Origin: Tranzscheliella williamsii
Taxonomy: Eukaryota; Basidiomycota; Ustilaginomycetes; Ustilaginales; Ustilaginaceae
DNA length: 64,000 bases
Reading direction: 5' to 3'
Assembly: GCA_023212725.1 (NCBI GenBank)
Contig: JALBYF010000050.1
Span: 62,001 to 126,000 of the forward strand
Part shown: positions 8,289 through 18,859 of the stretch, piece after piece
Layout of the letters: each line of letters opens with the position of its first letter
How positions within the stretch are numbered: the stretch's first letter is position 1
Notes under the pieces: model-generated
Told to the model about the DNA's origin: nothing
What the model saw: only the letters and a program-made list of their open reading frames with translations
Database searches by the model: none
Program-made: the position numbers and the translations under genes

Positions 8289-10496
8289 ATGGCCTTTCAA
8301 TCCATGCTGAGCGGAGCCGAGTGCTCTACCTCGAACAATGGGCTCGCGCAGATGATGAAGCATACGTCGCAGGACCGGTCTGTTCAGCATGGCGATCGCA
8401 CCGTGGCGGGGCCGCCACAGATGGCGCCTGCGCGCATGCGGCAGGCGGGCCAGGGCGGTGCCAACCCGGACGCCGAAGCGTTCTTCCGCCAGCAGCAGGC
8501 GGGGATGCCGGCGTCCGCCTCTAGCGCCTTCGACCTGCACGCGATGAGGAGCGAGCTCAACCACGCCGTGCCTGCGTTCCAGCGCGGGTCTGCCAACCCG
8601 GGCGCATCGTGGACGCACCAGATGCCGTCACACACACACCCTTCCGGCAGCGACATGGAGGCCGCCTTCGCGCGCGGCGCAGCCAGCATGCCCGCCCAAC
8701 CGCCGCAAACCTCCGCCTGGGCTCAGCAGTTCGCCTCCCCGCACCAGCAGCATAATAACCAGATGCATGCGCACCCAGAGGACGCGCCCCCCGCCGCTGC
8801 CTATGCCTCCCGCCCTATGATGGGAGGCTACAGCGGCGGCATGGGTATGGGCATGGGAATGGGCATGGGCATGGGCATGGGCATGATGGGTGGCTCGAGC
8901 GGCATGGGCATGTCGCTGGGTGGTATGGGACACATGTCACAGCAGCAGGCACCTCAACCGCAGCAAGCGGCACAGACATCCCGCTTCACCGAGCTCGATG
9001 ATGCCACGTGGGAGGAGCACTTCAAGAAGCTCGACGCCGAGCAAGGCGAGAGCGAGGCCAAAGGCAAGGGCAAAGCGAAGGAAGCCGAGGCCGAGGACTT
9101 GCTTCCCTCGGAAGCCGAGCAGGCCGAGTCGATCCGACGGGAGCTGGACGCCATCCAGCAGGACCTTCTCGACGACGGCCAAGACGCCAACACCCGCTTT
9201 GAAGATCTGTGGCGGTCCATGAACGCGCGTGGACGCGATGCCGTACCGCTGTCAGCCGCCGACGCCGAGCTCGCCAAGTGGGAAGAAGAGCTTCTCAAGT
9301 CGAGGACTGACGATGACGACTTGGACTTTGCCCATCCGTCCGGAGGGCTCGGTAGCGGTCGTATTGGGCTCGACGAGATGGGCGCGCTGGACGGCACCGA
9401 GGACGCGCTGCTGGATGGTTTTGGCGTGGTGGGCGCCGACGGCTACCCGCGACTCGGCCAGTACCGATTCAGCCAGCAGAACCCGTTCGAGTCGCATGCC
9501 GACCCGCTGTCCGAGGGGTTGCGGCTGCTCTCGAGCGGTGGCAACCTTTCGGACGCAGCGCTGCTGTTTGAGGCGGCTACGCAGCGCGATGTGCAAGGCG
9601 GCAGCGGGGGCGAGGTGGAGCGCGGCGAGGTGGACCGCTCGCGGCGCGAGCGCTCCGAGGCGTGGCGGCGGCTGGGCGAGTGCCAGGCGATGAACGAGAA
9701 GGAGGCGCAGGCGATCCGGGCGCTGGAGGAAAGCATCAAGATCGACGAGGACAATCTGGAAGCGTACATGTCGCTCGCCATTTCGTACACCAACGAAGGG
9801 TATGACACGGCGGCGCACCAGACGTTGGAGCGGTACATCTCGCGCGCCTACCCACAGCTGACTCCCGGCCCGCTAGCGTCCGAGATCGCGGGAGGCAAGG
9901 ACCCGATCGAGGGGACTCCGGGCAATCCGTGGGCGAGCCTGAACCGGGTCACCGATCTGTTCCTGCAGGCGGCGCGGCAGGGCAATGGCGCCGGGCAGAT
10001 GGATCCCGAGGTGCAAGTCGGGCTGGGCGTGCTCTTCTACTCGCAGTCGTCCTACCAGCAGGCGCAAGACTGCTTCCAGGCGGCGCTGAGCGCGCGTCCG
10101 AACGACTTTTTGCTCTGGAACCGGCTCGGCGCGACCATGGCCAACGGCGGCAAGCCTGAAGAGGCCATCTCGGCGTATCACAAGGCGCTCGAGCTGCGTC
10201 CGACCTTTACGCGGGCGATCTACAACCTCTCGGTCTCCTGCCTCAACCTCGGCGCCCACCACGAGGCCGCCGAACACCTCCTCGCCGCCCTCAGCCTCCA
10301 GCAGTCACACACCCTCCCCGACGTCCCCGAAGGTCAGCAACCACCCCCCACCCCCCTGGCCGAGGCAGGCGAAAGCCATAACCTCTGGAGCACCCTCCGC
10401 CGCATCTTCCTCGTCATGGACCGCATGGACCTCGCTCAGGCCGCCCACGTCGGCAGCTCCCTCGACCGCTTCCGCGGCGAAGGCTTCGAATTCTAG
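8289..10496 (+). CDS. PEX5: peroxisomal PTS1 import receptor Pex5
   Basis: Single-exon gene of 735 residues. Pex5 cycles between cytosol and peroxisome and binds C-terminal SKL-type signals through its TPR domain. The start at 8289 is fixed by the conserved N-terminus (MAFQSMLSGAECSTSNNG) with Cys12, the cysteine used for recycling by monoubiquitination. Two aromatic WxxxF/Y docking motifs are visible, WAQQF (about residue 144) and WEEHF (about 241), with a Gly-Met repeat between them. The C-terminal half has the TPR array, including EEAISAYHKALELRPTFTRA. An upstream in-frame extension to 8061 is rejected because it would bury Cys12. Confidence 0.95.
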   Translation: MAFQSMLSGAECSTSNNGLAQMMKHTSQDRSVQHGDRTVAGPPQMAPARMRQAGQGGANPDAEAFFRQQQAGMPASASSAFDLHAMRSELNHAVPAFQRGSANPGASWTHQMPSHTHPSGSDMEAAFARGAASMPAQPPQTSAWAQQFASPHQQHNNQMHAHPEDAPPAAAYASRPMMGGYSGGMGMGMGMGMGMGMGMMGGSSGMGMSLGGMGHMSQQQAPQPQQAAQTSRFTELDDATWEEHFKKLDAEQGESEAKGKGKAKEAEAEDLLPSEAEQAESIRRELDAIQQDLLDDGQDANTRFEDLWRSMNARGRDAVPLSAADAELAKWEEELLKSRTDDDDLDFAHPSGGLGSGRIGLDEMGALDGTEDALLDGFGVVGADGYPRLGQYRFSQQNPFESHADPLSEGLRLLSSGGNLSDAALLFEAATQRDVQGGSGGEVERGEVDRSRRERSEAWRRLGECQAMNEKEAQAIRALEESIKIDEDNLEAYMSLAISYTNEGYDTAAHQTLERYISRAYPQLTPGPLASEIAGGKDPIEGTPGNPWASLNRVTDLFLQAARQGNGAGQMDPEVQVGLGVLFYSQSSYQQAQDCFQAALSARPNDFLLWNRLGATMANGGKPEEAISAYHKALELRPTFTRAIYNLSVSCLNLGAHHEAAEHLLAALSLQQSHTLPDVPEGQQPPPTPLAEAGESHNLWSTLRRIFLVMDRMDLAQAAHVGSSLDRFRGEGFEF
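8838..8892 (+). repeat. GGCATG hexanucleotide repeat inside PEX5
   Basis: About eight near-perfect GGCATG/GGTATG units encode an alternating Gly-Met tract in the disordered N-terminal half of Pex5, between the two WxxxF motifs. Length variation here would keep frame. Confidence 0.8.
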
Positions 10497-10624
10497 ATCC
10501 ACACGCCCAGCAACGCGCGTGCGCTCTCCGCTTCCATGGCGCCCTCCCTTGGCTTGCTGTTCACTGCCATACGAATACACACACCACCTCGACATGCGGA
10601 AGAGAATCTTGGCTTGTGGCGGGG

Positions 10625-11317
10625 TCATACGAGCGGGTGCACGAGGCAGAGCAGAACAAGCATGGCGGCTAGTGGCGGGAAGAGAAGAAGTGGATGAGTG
10701 GGATCGGCGTGAGAAGATGAAGGCGGCGGGGAGGCGGACGCTGTGGCAGACGACGGCGGCGGGCGGGTGGACGACGAAGTAGTGCGGGAAGAGAGGGTGG
10801 AGGATGGGGATGGCGAGGGGGAGGTGGAGGGGGAGGTGGAGGGGTGTGGGGCGAGGCAGGAGTGGTCGTTGGAGGGGGATACGGCGAGGGGGGGTGAGGT
10901 GGCGGAGGTGTGGTCCGCGAGGCTGGTGACGCGGACGCGGACCGAGGCGGGCGCTGTGACGTTGACGGGCGCCCAGGTCAGCGTGAGCGTCCCCGCCGGC
11001 TGCCGATCGAACGTGCGCACCACCTCGCCACCAACTGCCGCCCCACCCGCCCAACGTATCCAAGCAAGAAACGCACCAGGTCAGAACGGCACCCCCATCT
11101 GCAAGCATTCGGAAAGCAACCCACCATTCACAATGCTGACGTCCACCGCATCCGTCGTCCCGCTCCAGAAGAGCTGCGCTACACCGCACTGCACCAGCAT
11201 CGACGGCCGGCCCACCTCCAGCGCACGCACACCGCTGCACCACGCACACATACTCGCCAGCACCAACCCCGCCTCGATCAGCATCCACCGCCGCAATGCC
11301 AACCCCCGGCGTGACAT
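10625..11317 (-). CDS. GPI-anchored cell-surface protein with Kre9/Knh1-like N-terminal domain, two exons
   Basis: Exons 11125-11317 and 10625-11034 are joined by a 90-nt GT...CAG intron in phase 1, giving 200 residues. There is a hydrophobic N-terminal signal (MLIEAGLVLASMCAWCSG), then a small beta-type domain with the pattern Q-C-G-x-x-x-L-x-W-S-G ... GGEVVRTF ... TLTWAPVNV ... DHSCL, typical of the Ser-Thr-rich GPI-anchored (Kre9/KNH-like) fungal family. A long Ser/Thr/Pro-rich stalk and a C-terminal hydrophobic tail (FPPLAAMLVLLCLVHPLV) match a GPI-attachment signal. The likely site of action is plasma membrane or cell wall. It converges with PEX5, 128 bp apart. Confidence 0.75.
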
Positions 11318-12914
11318 GCTGCGCCACTGCAGGCGCCAAGAGGCCAAGTGCAGAAAGAAGATCCGACGGCCTATACCAATCGGCCGTATTGCGACTCCGT
11401 GGAGATGTACTGAAGACAGAGATGGTGGAGGCGAGAACCAAAGCACAAGCATGCCCGTGCCATCCCGCGCGTCGCTGTGGCATTCCCCATCATCATTAAT
11501 GTGAATGATTCGTTCAGGGTCCAAGGGCGAAAGGGGCAGCAGATGGGCCAGAGATGGGTTCCTTTGTACTCACCCGCTTTTACGGCCGAATGGCGCGTAT
11601 ATGTCCCACTCAACGCGGAATTCTGAAGCTTTGACTGTGACGGCAGTGTGACCCACTGTAATTGTGACGTGACTGTGGAGTAACTGCGACGGTGACTACC
11701 ACGCTGTGACTGGCTACTACGCTGGCAATTGCGACCGAGTCAAGCTGCGGAGTTAAGACATCCGACCTTGAAGCGCCAGGGTCACGAGGTCACGAGGCAA
11801 GCTGAGCGCTTCGAGCCACATTCTCGCTGGAAGACGTTGTCAAAGCTGCCATCTGCTCAGCCATGCTACGTAGGAGTCGCGTTGTTGCTAACCCTACCGT
11901 CTCCACAGATATGCTACCCCTGGTTAGATATCATGGTCCCGACAAGGTGTGGTTGTGGTGGCGATGCATAGGCAAGTGTGGTTTTGGGGATGCTGAGCGA
12001 GCGGGAGAGGGCCAAAGGCAATGCGTAAAAACGCCGATGCAGGGCGGTGATTCGCGCGCGGGAGCTTGCCGCACTGACACACAAAAAGAGGAGCTGGAGT
12101 TGAGGATGTTAAATTGGATACAGCATGCACCGAAGCGCAGGAGCGGTAGAGAAGCGGCAACCGGTCCAAGGTGCGCCGCATACCAGAGGAGCGATCCTCA
12201 AGTTTGTTCAAGAGTGGTCACGAACAGGAATCTCGTCGAGAAGCTCCGCCGTCTGCTCTGCTGCCATGGTTGCCTTCGTCCTGCAAAGTCCTGCCAGATT
12301 GCTGCAATGTGCTGCGCAGTGCTGTATGATGCTGCATGAGGCTGCAGAGTATTGTAGAGTACCGACGCATGATCTCAGCGGTGTGACGTGAGGTCAGGTG
12401 CCGATGCGCAGTTGGGGCCCAAGTCAATTCCCCGTACTGTAACTGAAAAGGTGCGCTCTTCAAGCATCATCCTTGTCAATTGTAATCAGACTGCCAAGCC
12501 AGGGATCTTGTCGGTCAACGATGGCCAGCCGTCATTATTTGCAGTAGTCCGCCTTCGCTTTGATAAGTGCGCATTGGCAGAGCCATCCTGGCTTTAACGG
12601 TGGCAAAAAACTCACCGAAATGCACAGCAGAATGACCGACGACACCGCAGCGATCTCCGTCTGCTTGCCTACCGATCATTGTCCCTCTATTTGCCCCGCA
12701 CCTCTCCCACGCCCAAACGCTGAACGGCTCGACCCAAGGACCGCCTCGGTAGCGTTGTGGTGCCGTGCAGGTGCGGCGCTTGACCGTCCGCAGCGCTTTG
12801 TCTCCCGTTGAGCGCTTCTTTCGCGCCCTTGTTTTGCTGCAGCTGACACCGTAACTCGTGCCTCCGCAGCCGCTTCTCTCCCGCCTGGGGCTCCCGCATG
12901 GGCTCCCGCCCGTC
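11318..12914. other. long intergenic region, no supported gene
   Basis: About 1.6 kb. It contains loosely repeated GTGAC/GTGACTG words (about 11630-11715) and GCTGC/CTGC words (about 12255-12350), both imperfect. Open frames here are short and uncharacterised. Confidence 0.5.
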
Positions 12915-12921
12915 TATATAA
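12915..12921 (+). promoter_or_regulatory. TATA box of the aldehyde dehydrogenase gene
   Basis: TATATAA about 80 bp before the donor of a leader intron (12999) and about 300 bp before the ATG. Confidence 0.55.
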
Positions 12922-12998
12922 CTCATCCGCTCCGTTCACTTGGCCGACTCTTGACTCCCCACAACCTTATTGTCCTCTCTTCATCCACCCATCCCAAG

Positions 12999-13211
12999 GT
13001 AAGTGGCAATCTCGCTCTGATGCCAGTTACCATCGCAACAACACCGTCAACGGGTACTTCTCTTCCGCCATGCCTGCCAGCCCGCGACCACCTCGCAGAG
13101 ACGGCTGCCTTGGGTCATCATGTCGCGTCGAGCCGCCTGTCTCTTTACTTGTCCTCTGGCTCCGTATTTTCTGACCATCTCTGTTTTCGTGTCTGATTGG
13201 CTCTTGGGCAG
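12999..13211 (+). other. intron in the 5' untranslated leader of the aldehyde dehydrogenase gene
   Basis: CCAAG|GTAAGT at 12999 and TTGGGCAG ending at 13211, with TCTGAC/TCTGAT branch-like sequences upstream of the acceptor. Splicing would leave only eight bases between the junction and the ATG at 13220. Confidence 0.6.
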
Positions 13212-13219
13212 ACTTCATC

Positions 13220-14713
13220 ATGCCGACGCTCAACCTCGACCTTCCCAACGGGACCAAGACCACCATCCAGACCGACCTCTTCATCAACAACAAGTATGTT
13301 CCCGCTCTCGACGGCAAGACCTTTGCCACTGTCAACCCCTCCAATGGCAAGGAAATCGGTCACGTAGCCGAGGCCTCAGCCAAGGATGTCGACGTCGCTG
13401 TCAAGGCCGCCCGTCAGGCCTTTGAGACCACATGGGGCGAGAACACGCCTGGCGCCGCCCGAGGCCGCTTGCTTCACAAGCTTGCCGAGCTAGTCGACAA
13501 GAATGCCGATGAACTTGCCGCCATCGAGTCGCTTGACAACGGCAAGGCCTACTCGATCGCCAGAGGCTTTGACGTCGCCCAGGTCGCCGACAACCTTCGA
13601 TACTACGCCGGCTGGGCCGACAAAAACCACGGGAAGGTCATTGAGGTGGACAACGCCCGTCTCAATTACACCCGCCACGAGCCTATCGGTGTCTGTGGAC
13701 AGATCATCCCCTGGAACTTCCCCTTGCTCATGTTTGCATGGAAAATTGCTCCTGCCCTTGCCACCGGCAACACCATCGTCCTGAAAACCGCTGAGCAGAC
13801 CCCTCTCTCTGCCCTCAAGTTCTGCGAGCTGGTTGTCGAGGCTGGTTTCCCTCCCGGTGTGCTCAACGTGATCTCGGGTTTTGGTGCCGTCGCCGGCGCC
13901 GCCATCTCGCAACACATGGACATTGACAAGGTCGCCTTCACCGGCTCCACCCTGGTCGGCCGTAACATTATGAAGGCGGCCGCCTCTACCAACCTGAAAA
14001 AGGTCACGCTCGAGCTCGGCGGAAAGTCGCCCAACGTGATCTTTAAGGATGCCGACCTGGACCAGGCCGTCAAGTGGTCCGCCTTTGGCATTATGTTCAA
14101 CCATGGCCAGTGCTGCTGCGCCGGTTCGCGTGTCTACGTTGAAGAAGAGATTTACGATGCCTTTATGACCAAGATGACCGAGCACTGCAAGAATCTGCAG
14201 GTCGGTGATCCCTTCTCTGCCAACACCTTCCAGGGTCCCCAGGTATCGCAACTCCAATACGACCGAATCATGGCCTACATTGACCAAGGCAAGCAAGAGG
14301 GCACGCTCGCCCTCGGCGGCAAGCGCAAAGGCACCGAAGGCTACTTTATCGAGCCTACCATCTTTACCGACGTTGGGCCCGACGCCAAGATCGCACGCGA
14401 GGAGATCTTTGGCCCCGTCGTTGTTGTCTCCAAGTTCAAGGACGAGAAGGACCTGATCCGCATCGCCAACGACTCGATGTACGGCCTCGCCGCCGCCGTC
14501 TTTTCTCGCGACATCAGCCGTGCCATCGAGACCGCCCACAAGCTCAAGGCCGGCACAGTCTGGGTCAACTGCTACAACCAGCTCATCCCCCAAGTCCCCT
14601 TTGGCGGCTACAAGGCCTCCGGTATCGGGCGAGAGCTCGGCGAGTACGCTCTGGCCAACTACACCAACGTCAAGGCTGTTCACGTCAACCTGTCGATGCC
14701 CGCTCCTCTCTGA
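13220..14713 (+). CDS. NAD(P)-dependent aldehyde dehydrogenase (Iad1-like, cytosolic ALDH family)
   Basis: Single-exon gene of 497 residues that oxidises aldehydes to acids. ALDH landmarks are all present: the cofactor-loop IPWNFP (about residue 163), the Rossmann motif FTGSTLVG, the general base Glu265 in LELGGKSPN, the catalytic cysteine within GQCCCAGSR (Cys299) and EEIFGPV near the end. Length and sequence fit cytosolic fungal ALDHs, including the indole-3-acetaldehyde dehydrogenase Iad1 of Ustilago maydis, but substrate cannot be read from sequence. There is no mitochondrial presequence. Codon use is strongly biased to C-ending codons, suggesting high expression. A TATA box and leader intron precede it. 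Confidence 0.92.
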   Translation: MPTLNLDLPNGTKTTIQTDLFINNKYVPALDGKTFATVNPSNGKEIGHVAEASAKDVDVAVKAARQAFETTWGENTPGAARGRLLHKLAELVDKNADELAAIESLDNGKAYSIARGFDVAQVADNLRYYAGWADKNHGKVIEVDNARLNYTRHEPIGVCGQIIPWNFPLLMFAWKIAPALATGNTIVLKTAEQTPLSALKFCELVVEAGFPPGVLNVISGFGAVAGAAISQHMDIDKVAFTGSTLVGRNIMKAAASTNLKKVTLELGGKSPNVIFKDADLDQAVKWSAFGIMFNHGQCCCAGSRVYVEEEIYDAFMTKMTEHCKNLQVGDPFSANTFQGPQVSQLQYDRIMAYIDQGKQEGTLALGGKRKGTEGYFIEPTIFTDVGPDAKIAREEIFGPVVVVSKFKDEKDLIRIANDSMYGLAAAVFSRDISRAIETAHKLKAGTVWVNCYNQLIPQVPFGGYKASGIGRELGEYALANYTNVKAVHVNLSMPAPL

Positions 14714-15696
14714 TCGCTCTCCCCGTTCCTTTTCCCCATCGCCCTTCCCCGTTCCTTTCCTCCGATGGCTCCTTCCATCTCTTTCCGCCTCTCAGTGATT
14801 TCTGGCTCGGGGCCTCCCTCGACCTGTTTGAACTCAGCTGATGGCAGCATCCTATCCAGCGCTAACCGGTTCTGTTATTGTAAAAAAGAATCCAACAACT
14901 TCTTGCAGAGAAGCCGAGCTTGACATGCTCAATGCACGCGACAGCATGGCGGGGACAGGAGGCTTTGTGCCATCGCTGAGTAGCATAAGCCACCCACCAC
15001 CATGCGACCGTCCAAGTTTGTGACTGAGGAGCGTTTGCAGACCGTGGCCATGCAATCTTGTCGATACCGAAGGACCCGCCTCTTCTCGTGCGACAACGTG
15101 CACGTCTGTGCAGGGGGTTGATATAATTACGGCATATTTTCATGGAATCACGTATTATTTACCCGATAGCGATCGCGCAGAACCCCATTCACGGGCTGTT
15201 ACTCGAATGTAACATCAAACTTGTGATGACTAGGCGTGAACATGCGATATCGACAGAGTACGTGAACAAGGAGCATGATGCTTTCAAGAGTCAAAGACTC
15301 TCTCGTATGACCCTCCGCGGTAACCAAGTGACGTCCCGATTGGTCGATGAGTTGCCGTTCAAAGCCATGTAGGAGATCATCTTTCTTGTTCCAGATGAGA
15401 TCTCACCGAGCTGGATCGGGAATTTGCGTGATTCCACAAAAACATGCCGTGAGTATATCAGCGCCAGTCTGTGCAGCTCCGGGAAACCTAACAAACCGCA
15501 ACGGCGGAAAAAGGCGACGCGCTTGTTCATTTTTCTTCGGCTCCGACACTATCACCGTGACTGTGGCTGCTTGCCGCCTGAATTTTTGAAGCTGAGAAGA
15601 GCTTGGTAGCCAGCCTCTTGTCGACAACCACCTCTGCCACCGCTGCCGCCTCTGCCACTTGTCCTGATCTTTACTGCGGGTCTAGTGTATAACACA
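14714..15696. other. intergenic, no supported gene
   Basis: Includes the 3' region of the aldehyde dehydrogenase and the promoter of the uL29m gene. Only short uncharacterised open frames; no repeats seen. Confidence 0.5.
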
Positions 15697-16493
15697 ATGT
15701 TGGGGCGCGGGATGTGGGCACAAATGCTGCCTACGAGGGTTACGGAGGTGCTGCGGGTGGGGGGAATGCGGGGGATGAGTGGTACGGCGCGGGTGGGGCA
15801 GGCGCCTGTGGTGCGTGCGACCAAGCCGGCGTCGCAGGCGCAGGCGGGGTTGGGGGCGGGGCCGGGGACGCAGGTGGAGCAGGTGCGGCGGTATCCTGCG
15901 CATCCGCTGCTGCAGTTCTTCCGCACGCGCGCGTACGAGGTCGAGGACGCAGCCACCGGTGGACCCGCCGTGCACGAGCAGCCGAGCAAGGACGCACTCG
16001 GCCCCGCCAAGTACTCGCTCCGCCTGCCGCAGGCCGTCCTCGTGAGCGACCTCGGGCGCGACGCAAACTCGCGCGCTTGGCTAGCCAGCGAACTCCGCCT
16101 GAAGAGCTCAAAGGACCTCCACGCCCTCTGGTACGTCTGCCTCCAGGAACGCAACCGGCTGGCCACAGCTTGGGACGAACTCCTCCGCATAGGCGCCCGC
16201 CAGGCCGCACGCATGTGGTCCCAGAACCTCGGCCGCAAAAATCACAGAGTAAGCTCATACTCCCCTCCCCCCCCTTCCCCCGCCGCCCACCGCTGACCCC
16301 GCCCTCCCCTGTCACCCCGCCCCCCCTGCCCCAGGTTCGCAAGTCCATGGCCCGCATCAAGTTTGTCCTCAACGAACGCCGCCTCGCCCTCATCCACGCC
16401 CAGCAACAGGTCCGCGACACCCTCCCCGCCCCCGACCACGGCCACTCCCCCAACCTCTTCGAAGACCCCCCGCCCCCCTCGGCCTCGCCATAG
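15697..16493 (+). CDS. MRPL4: mitochondrial large-subunit ribosomal protein uL29m (Mrpl4/MRP-L47 family), two exons
   Basis: Exons 15697-16248 and 16335-16493 flank an 86-nt C-rich GTAAGC...CAG intron in phase 0, encoding 236 residues. The first ATG (MLGRGMWAQMLPTRVTEVLR) gives a basic, Ser/Arg-containing presequence suited to mitochondrial import. The MRP-L47 core is visible as SRAWLASELRLKSSKDLHALWYVCLQERNRLAT in exon 1 and RKSMARIKFVLNERRLA in exon 2. The protein sits near the exit tunnel of the mitochondrial ribosome. The intron falls inside the conserved domain, and splicing is needed to join the two helices. It converges with the TLC-domain gene. Confidence 0.85.
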
Positions 16494-16727
16494 CCGCCCG
16501 CACCGCCGGCTCTGCTTCCTGTACTTTTACTGCGCGCATCGTCTCCCTTTATCCCCTCGTCGTGCCATCTTTCAACAGCCAGATGTGCGCTCCAGACCAG
16601 TGCTATGGAAAGGGTAGTCATTGCTCGGCGAGTCGTGTCTACATGCAGGTCGTGGGTATCATTTATGGGGCCCGCTGGGGCGGCAGAATGCAGGGTGAAG
16701 GGAGGTAAGGGTGAAAGAGGGTGGGGG

Positions 16728-18347
16728 TCACTCGAAGACGACAAAGTCACGGCGGGCGACCTGCATGCGGCGGCGGAGGTGGCGGACGATGCGGCGGTGC
16801 GGGCCGCCCTGGGCGCCGACGGGGAAGGCGGGGACTTGGTAGTCCTGGCTGAACATGTCGGCGGGGAGGTAGCGGAGGAGGGGGCGGAAGTCGAGGGCGG
16901 CGGTGTGTGGGTCGCGGGCGCGGTCGGCATCGCGGCCGTGGATCGCGGTCCGCACCGCCCGCAGCACCGCGCGCCGCATCTTGGCCCGCTGGACCTCCAG
17001 ATACCGCCGCGCGCGCCACTCGGCCGCATCCTCGTACTCCTCCCCCGACGACTCGTCGGTCGTATACGCCGCGGACCCCAGCGCGCCATACCCACCGACT
17101 GGCACCCCCGCCTCCTCCTCAAACTGCCGACGCCAGCTGGCCGGCGCGTTGACCCACACCTTGCGCACCGCGTCCGCCACCAGGCGACGAGCCCGGTCTT
17201 TCGCCTCGGCGGGGGATCGGATGGCGAGGAAAGGCTCAGTGTCGTCCGGTCCGGCTCCATCCGGAGCAATCGGAGCAGTAAAGACCGACTTGGCATTGAT
17301 GTATCTCGGATTGAGCGTCTTGGCGAGGAGCGGCGGCTGGTCATCGTTGCTGTTGGCGCGGACGAGTTGTCGACGCTTCGGCAGCAGAAGGTGGACAGGC
17401 GGGCGGGCAGCGGAAGCAGCACGGGCGAAGGCGGCGTGGACGGGACCGGTAGCGCCAAAGTTGGCATGCGCTTGCACCGCCCCGCCACCGGGAGTGACAG
17501 CGGGCGTGTTGACGGCGCTGCTGGTGTCGGGAGCGGCTAGGCCGTTGAAGAGCTGACCAGCGGCGGAGACCAAGGATGCCTCTTCTTTGGCGACCTGAGA
17601 CGCCTCGAGCTTCCTCTTGTACATTCGTCTGCGGATGCTGCATATGCACTTGTAGCCCCACCACAGATGCATGGGATAGGTGGCCAAGAGGCTGAGGGCG
17701 GGCCCCCAGCTGCCGCCGATGCCGGGCGCGTTGCGCCCGTGCGTGGTGATGCTGCAGAGGAGAAGGGCGAGGTGGAAAAAGACGCGGGTGGCAAAGAAGG
17801 TCACGGAGAAGGCCATGTTGGATCGGAGAGGCGGATAGATGGAAGCCACTCCCATAACCAGAGTGGGCAGCTCGAAAATGGAAGCGGCGGCTGCAATGTG
17901 AGCCCAGCCCTTGTGTATCCAGAAAAAGAAGAGCACAGTATAAGCGGTGTGGTGGATCCAGCCAGAAGAAAGGTTGATCAGTTTGCGATAGTAGATGGAG
18001 CCGAGCGAGAGGTCAGAGACGAGATAGGCGACGAAAAACGCAGCCAGTGGCTCTGCTACTGTCTTGGTGCGTGGGTTGAGGCGGTGAAGGTCGAATCCGC
18101 CGAGGAAGAGGTCGTAAAGGTAAGGCAAGCTGGCGATGCACATGACAAAGCTGGCAAGGGTAGTGAGGATCCAGCACCGCTTCTTGAGCATCTCTTTGCC
18201 CTCTCCCTTCAAAAAAGTGTTGGAGAGCACATGGAAGGTGGTGTGCTGGAAGACGAGCGAAACGCAGAAGAGCGTATGGAGCCTCGGAGACGCTAAAGGG
18301 GACGTCTCCGGAATGACAAACCGGTCGGCAAAGGTGAAGTGGGCCAT
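16728..18347 (-). CDS. TLC-domain (TRAM/LAG1/CLN8) multi-pass membrane protein
   Basis: Single-exon gene of 539 residues starting at ATG 18347 (MAHFTFADRF). The first ~240 residues carry six or more hydrophobic segments and the TLC-type core: LPYLYDLFLGGFDLHRLNP, an FFVAYLVSDLSLGSIYYR helix, then the His-containing GWIHHTAYTVLFFFWIHKGW helix. It resembles TMEM56/TLCD4-like proteins of the ER, not ceramide synthases. The C-terminal half is a long, Ala/Arg-rich cytosolic tail without a recognised domain. The TLC fold is linked to lipid handling; the reaction, if any, is unknown. Confidence 0.8.
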   Translation of the reverse strand: MAHFTFADRFVIPETSPLASPRLHTLFCVSLVFQHTTFHVLSNTFLKGEGKEMLKKRCWILTTLASFVMCIASLPYLYDLFLGGFDLHRLNPRTKTVAEPLAAFFVAYLVSDLSLGSIYYRKLINLSSGWIHHTAYTVLFFFWIHKGWAHIAAAASIFELPTLVMGVASIYPPLRSNMAFSVTFFATRVFFHLALLLCSITTHGRNAPGIGGSWGPALSLLATYPMHLWWGYKCICSIRRRMYKRKLEASQVAKEEASLVSAAGQLFNGLAAPDTSSAVNTPAVTPGGGAVQAHANFGATGPVHAAFARAASAARPPVHLLLPKRRQLVRANSNDDQPPLLAKTLNPRYINAKSVFTAPIAPDGAGPDDTEPFLAIRSPAEAKDRARRLVADAVRKVWVNAPASWRRQFEEEAGVPVGGYGALGSAAYTTDESSGEEYEDAAEWRARRYLEVQRAKMRRAVLRAVRTAIHGRDADRARDPHTAALDFRPLLRYLPADMFSQDYQVPAFPVGAQGGPHRRIVRHLRRRMQVARRDFVVFE

Positions 18348-18831
18348 GGCGGACCGTCTATCAAGCAAGGAGAGCAAAAGCGTTCAATGGAGAGCCTGCT
18401 AAGGCGACGGACCAGCAGGGAGAACAACAGGCGCGGATGCCAGTTCAGCCAAGCAGCACTTCACTGCCTACAGGTGCATGTCGCTAGAAAGCCGTAGGAG
18501 TGCGAAGTCGGTAACCAGTCCTGACTCGAGGGTAAATATAGTGCAGCTCAACGCAGGAGGTGGTGGTGGTGGTGATGATGATGGTGGTGGTGGTGGTGGT
18601 GACGATGGTGGTGGTGGTGATGATGGTGGTGGTGGTGGTGATGGTGGTGGTCGAGCGTTGTCCGGGTCGCTGAACGGGGACGTGAACGGTATGCAAGCTA
18701 GCTGGCTGGTGTTGTTATTGCCTGTCACTTCAACTTGCCGCTGTTTCAACGTGTCATTATTGCAGCAGGAACGTGTCATAGTCTCAACACTCACTCAGTA
18801 CGTATCCAACGTGCACGTTCCCGCCACCACG
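18348..18831. other. intergenic, left flank of the CACTA insertion
   Basis: Promoter side of the TLC-domain gene. It holds the GGT/GAT microsatellite at 18556-18651 and nothing else recognisable. Confidence 0.5.
18556..18651 (+). repeat. GGT/GAT trinucleotide microsatellite
   Basis: About 96 bp of GGT units with interspersed GAT and GAC, about 180 bp left of the CACTA element. Confidence 0.9.
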
Positions 18832-18834
18832 AAT
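18832..18834. repeat. left target-site duplication (AAT) of the CACTA element
   Basis: AAT immediately before CACTAGGG; identical to 25568-25570. Confidence 0.85.
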
Positions 18835-18859
18835 CACTAGGGTTTAACGTACTTTGGAA
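18835..18859 (+). repeat. left terminal inverted repeat of the CACTA element
   Basis: First 15 bases CACTAGGGTTTAACG are identical to the inverted right end, with partial match continuing to about 25 bp. Confidence 0.9.

Noticed and set aside
10305..11483. 392-codon minus-strand open frame crossing the PEX5 3' end and the GPI-anchored gene
   Set aside because: It is a different frame from the spliced GPI-anchored protein, lacks any domain and overlaps the real PEX5 coding end; a GC-rich shadow.
13490..14683. 397-codon open frame antisense to the aldehyde dehydrogenase
   Set aside because: A mirror of strong codon bias on the opposite strand; no independent features.
15740..17488. 582-codon minus-strand open frame
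   Set aside because: Arg/Ser/Pro-rich low-complexity translation overlapping the uL29m and TLC-domain genes in other frames.
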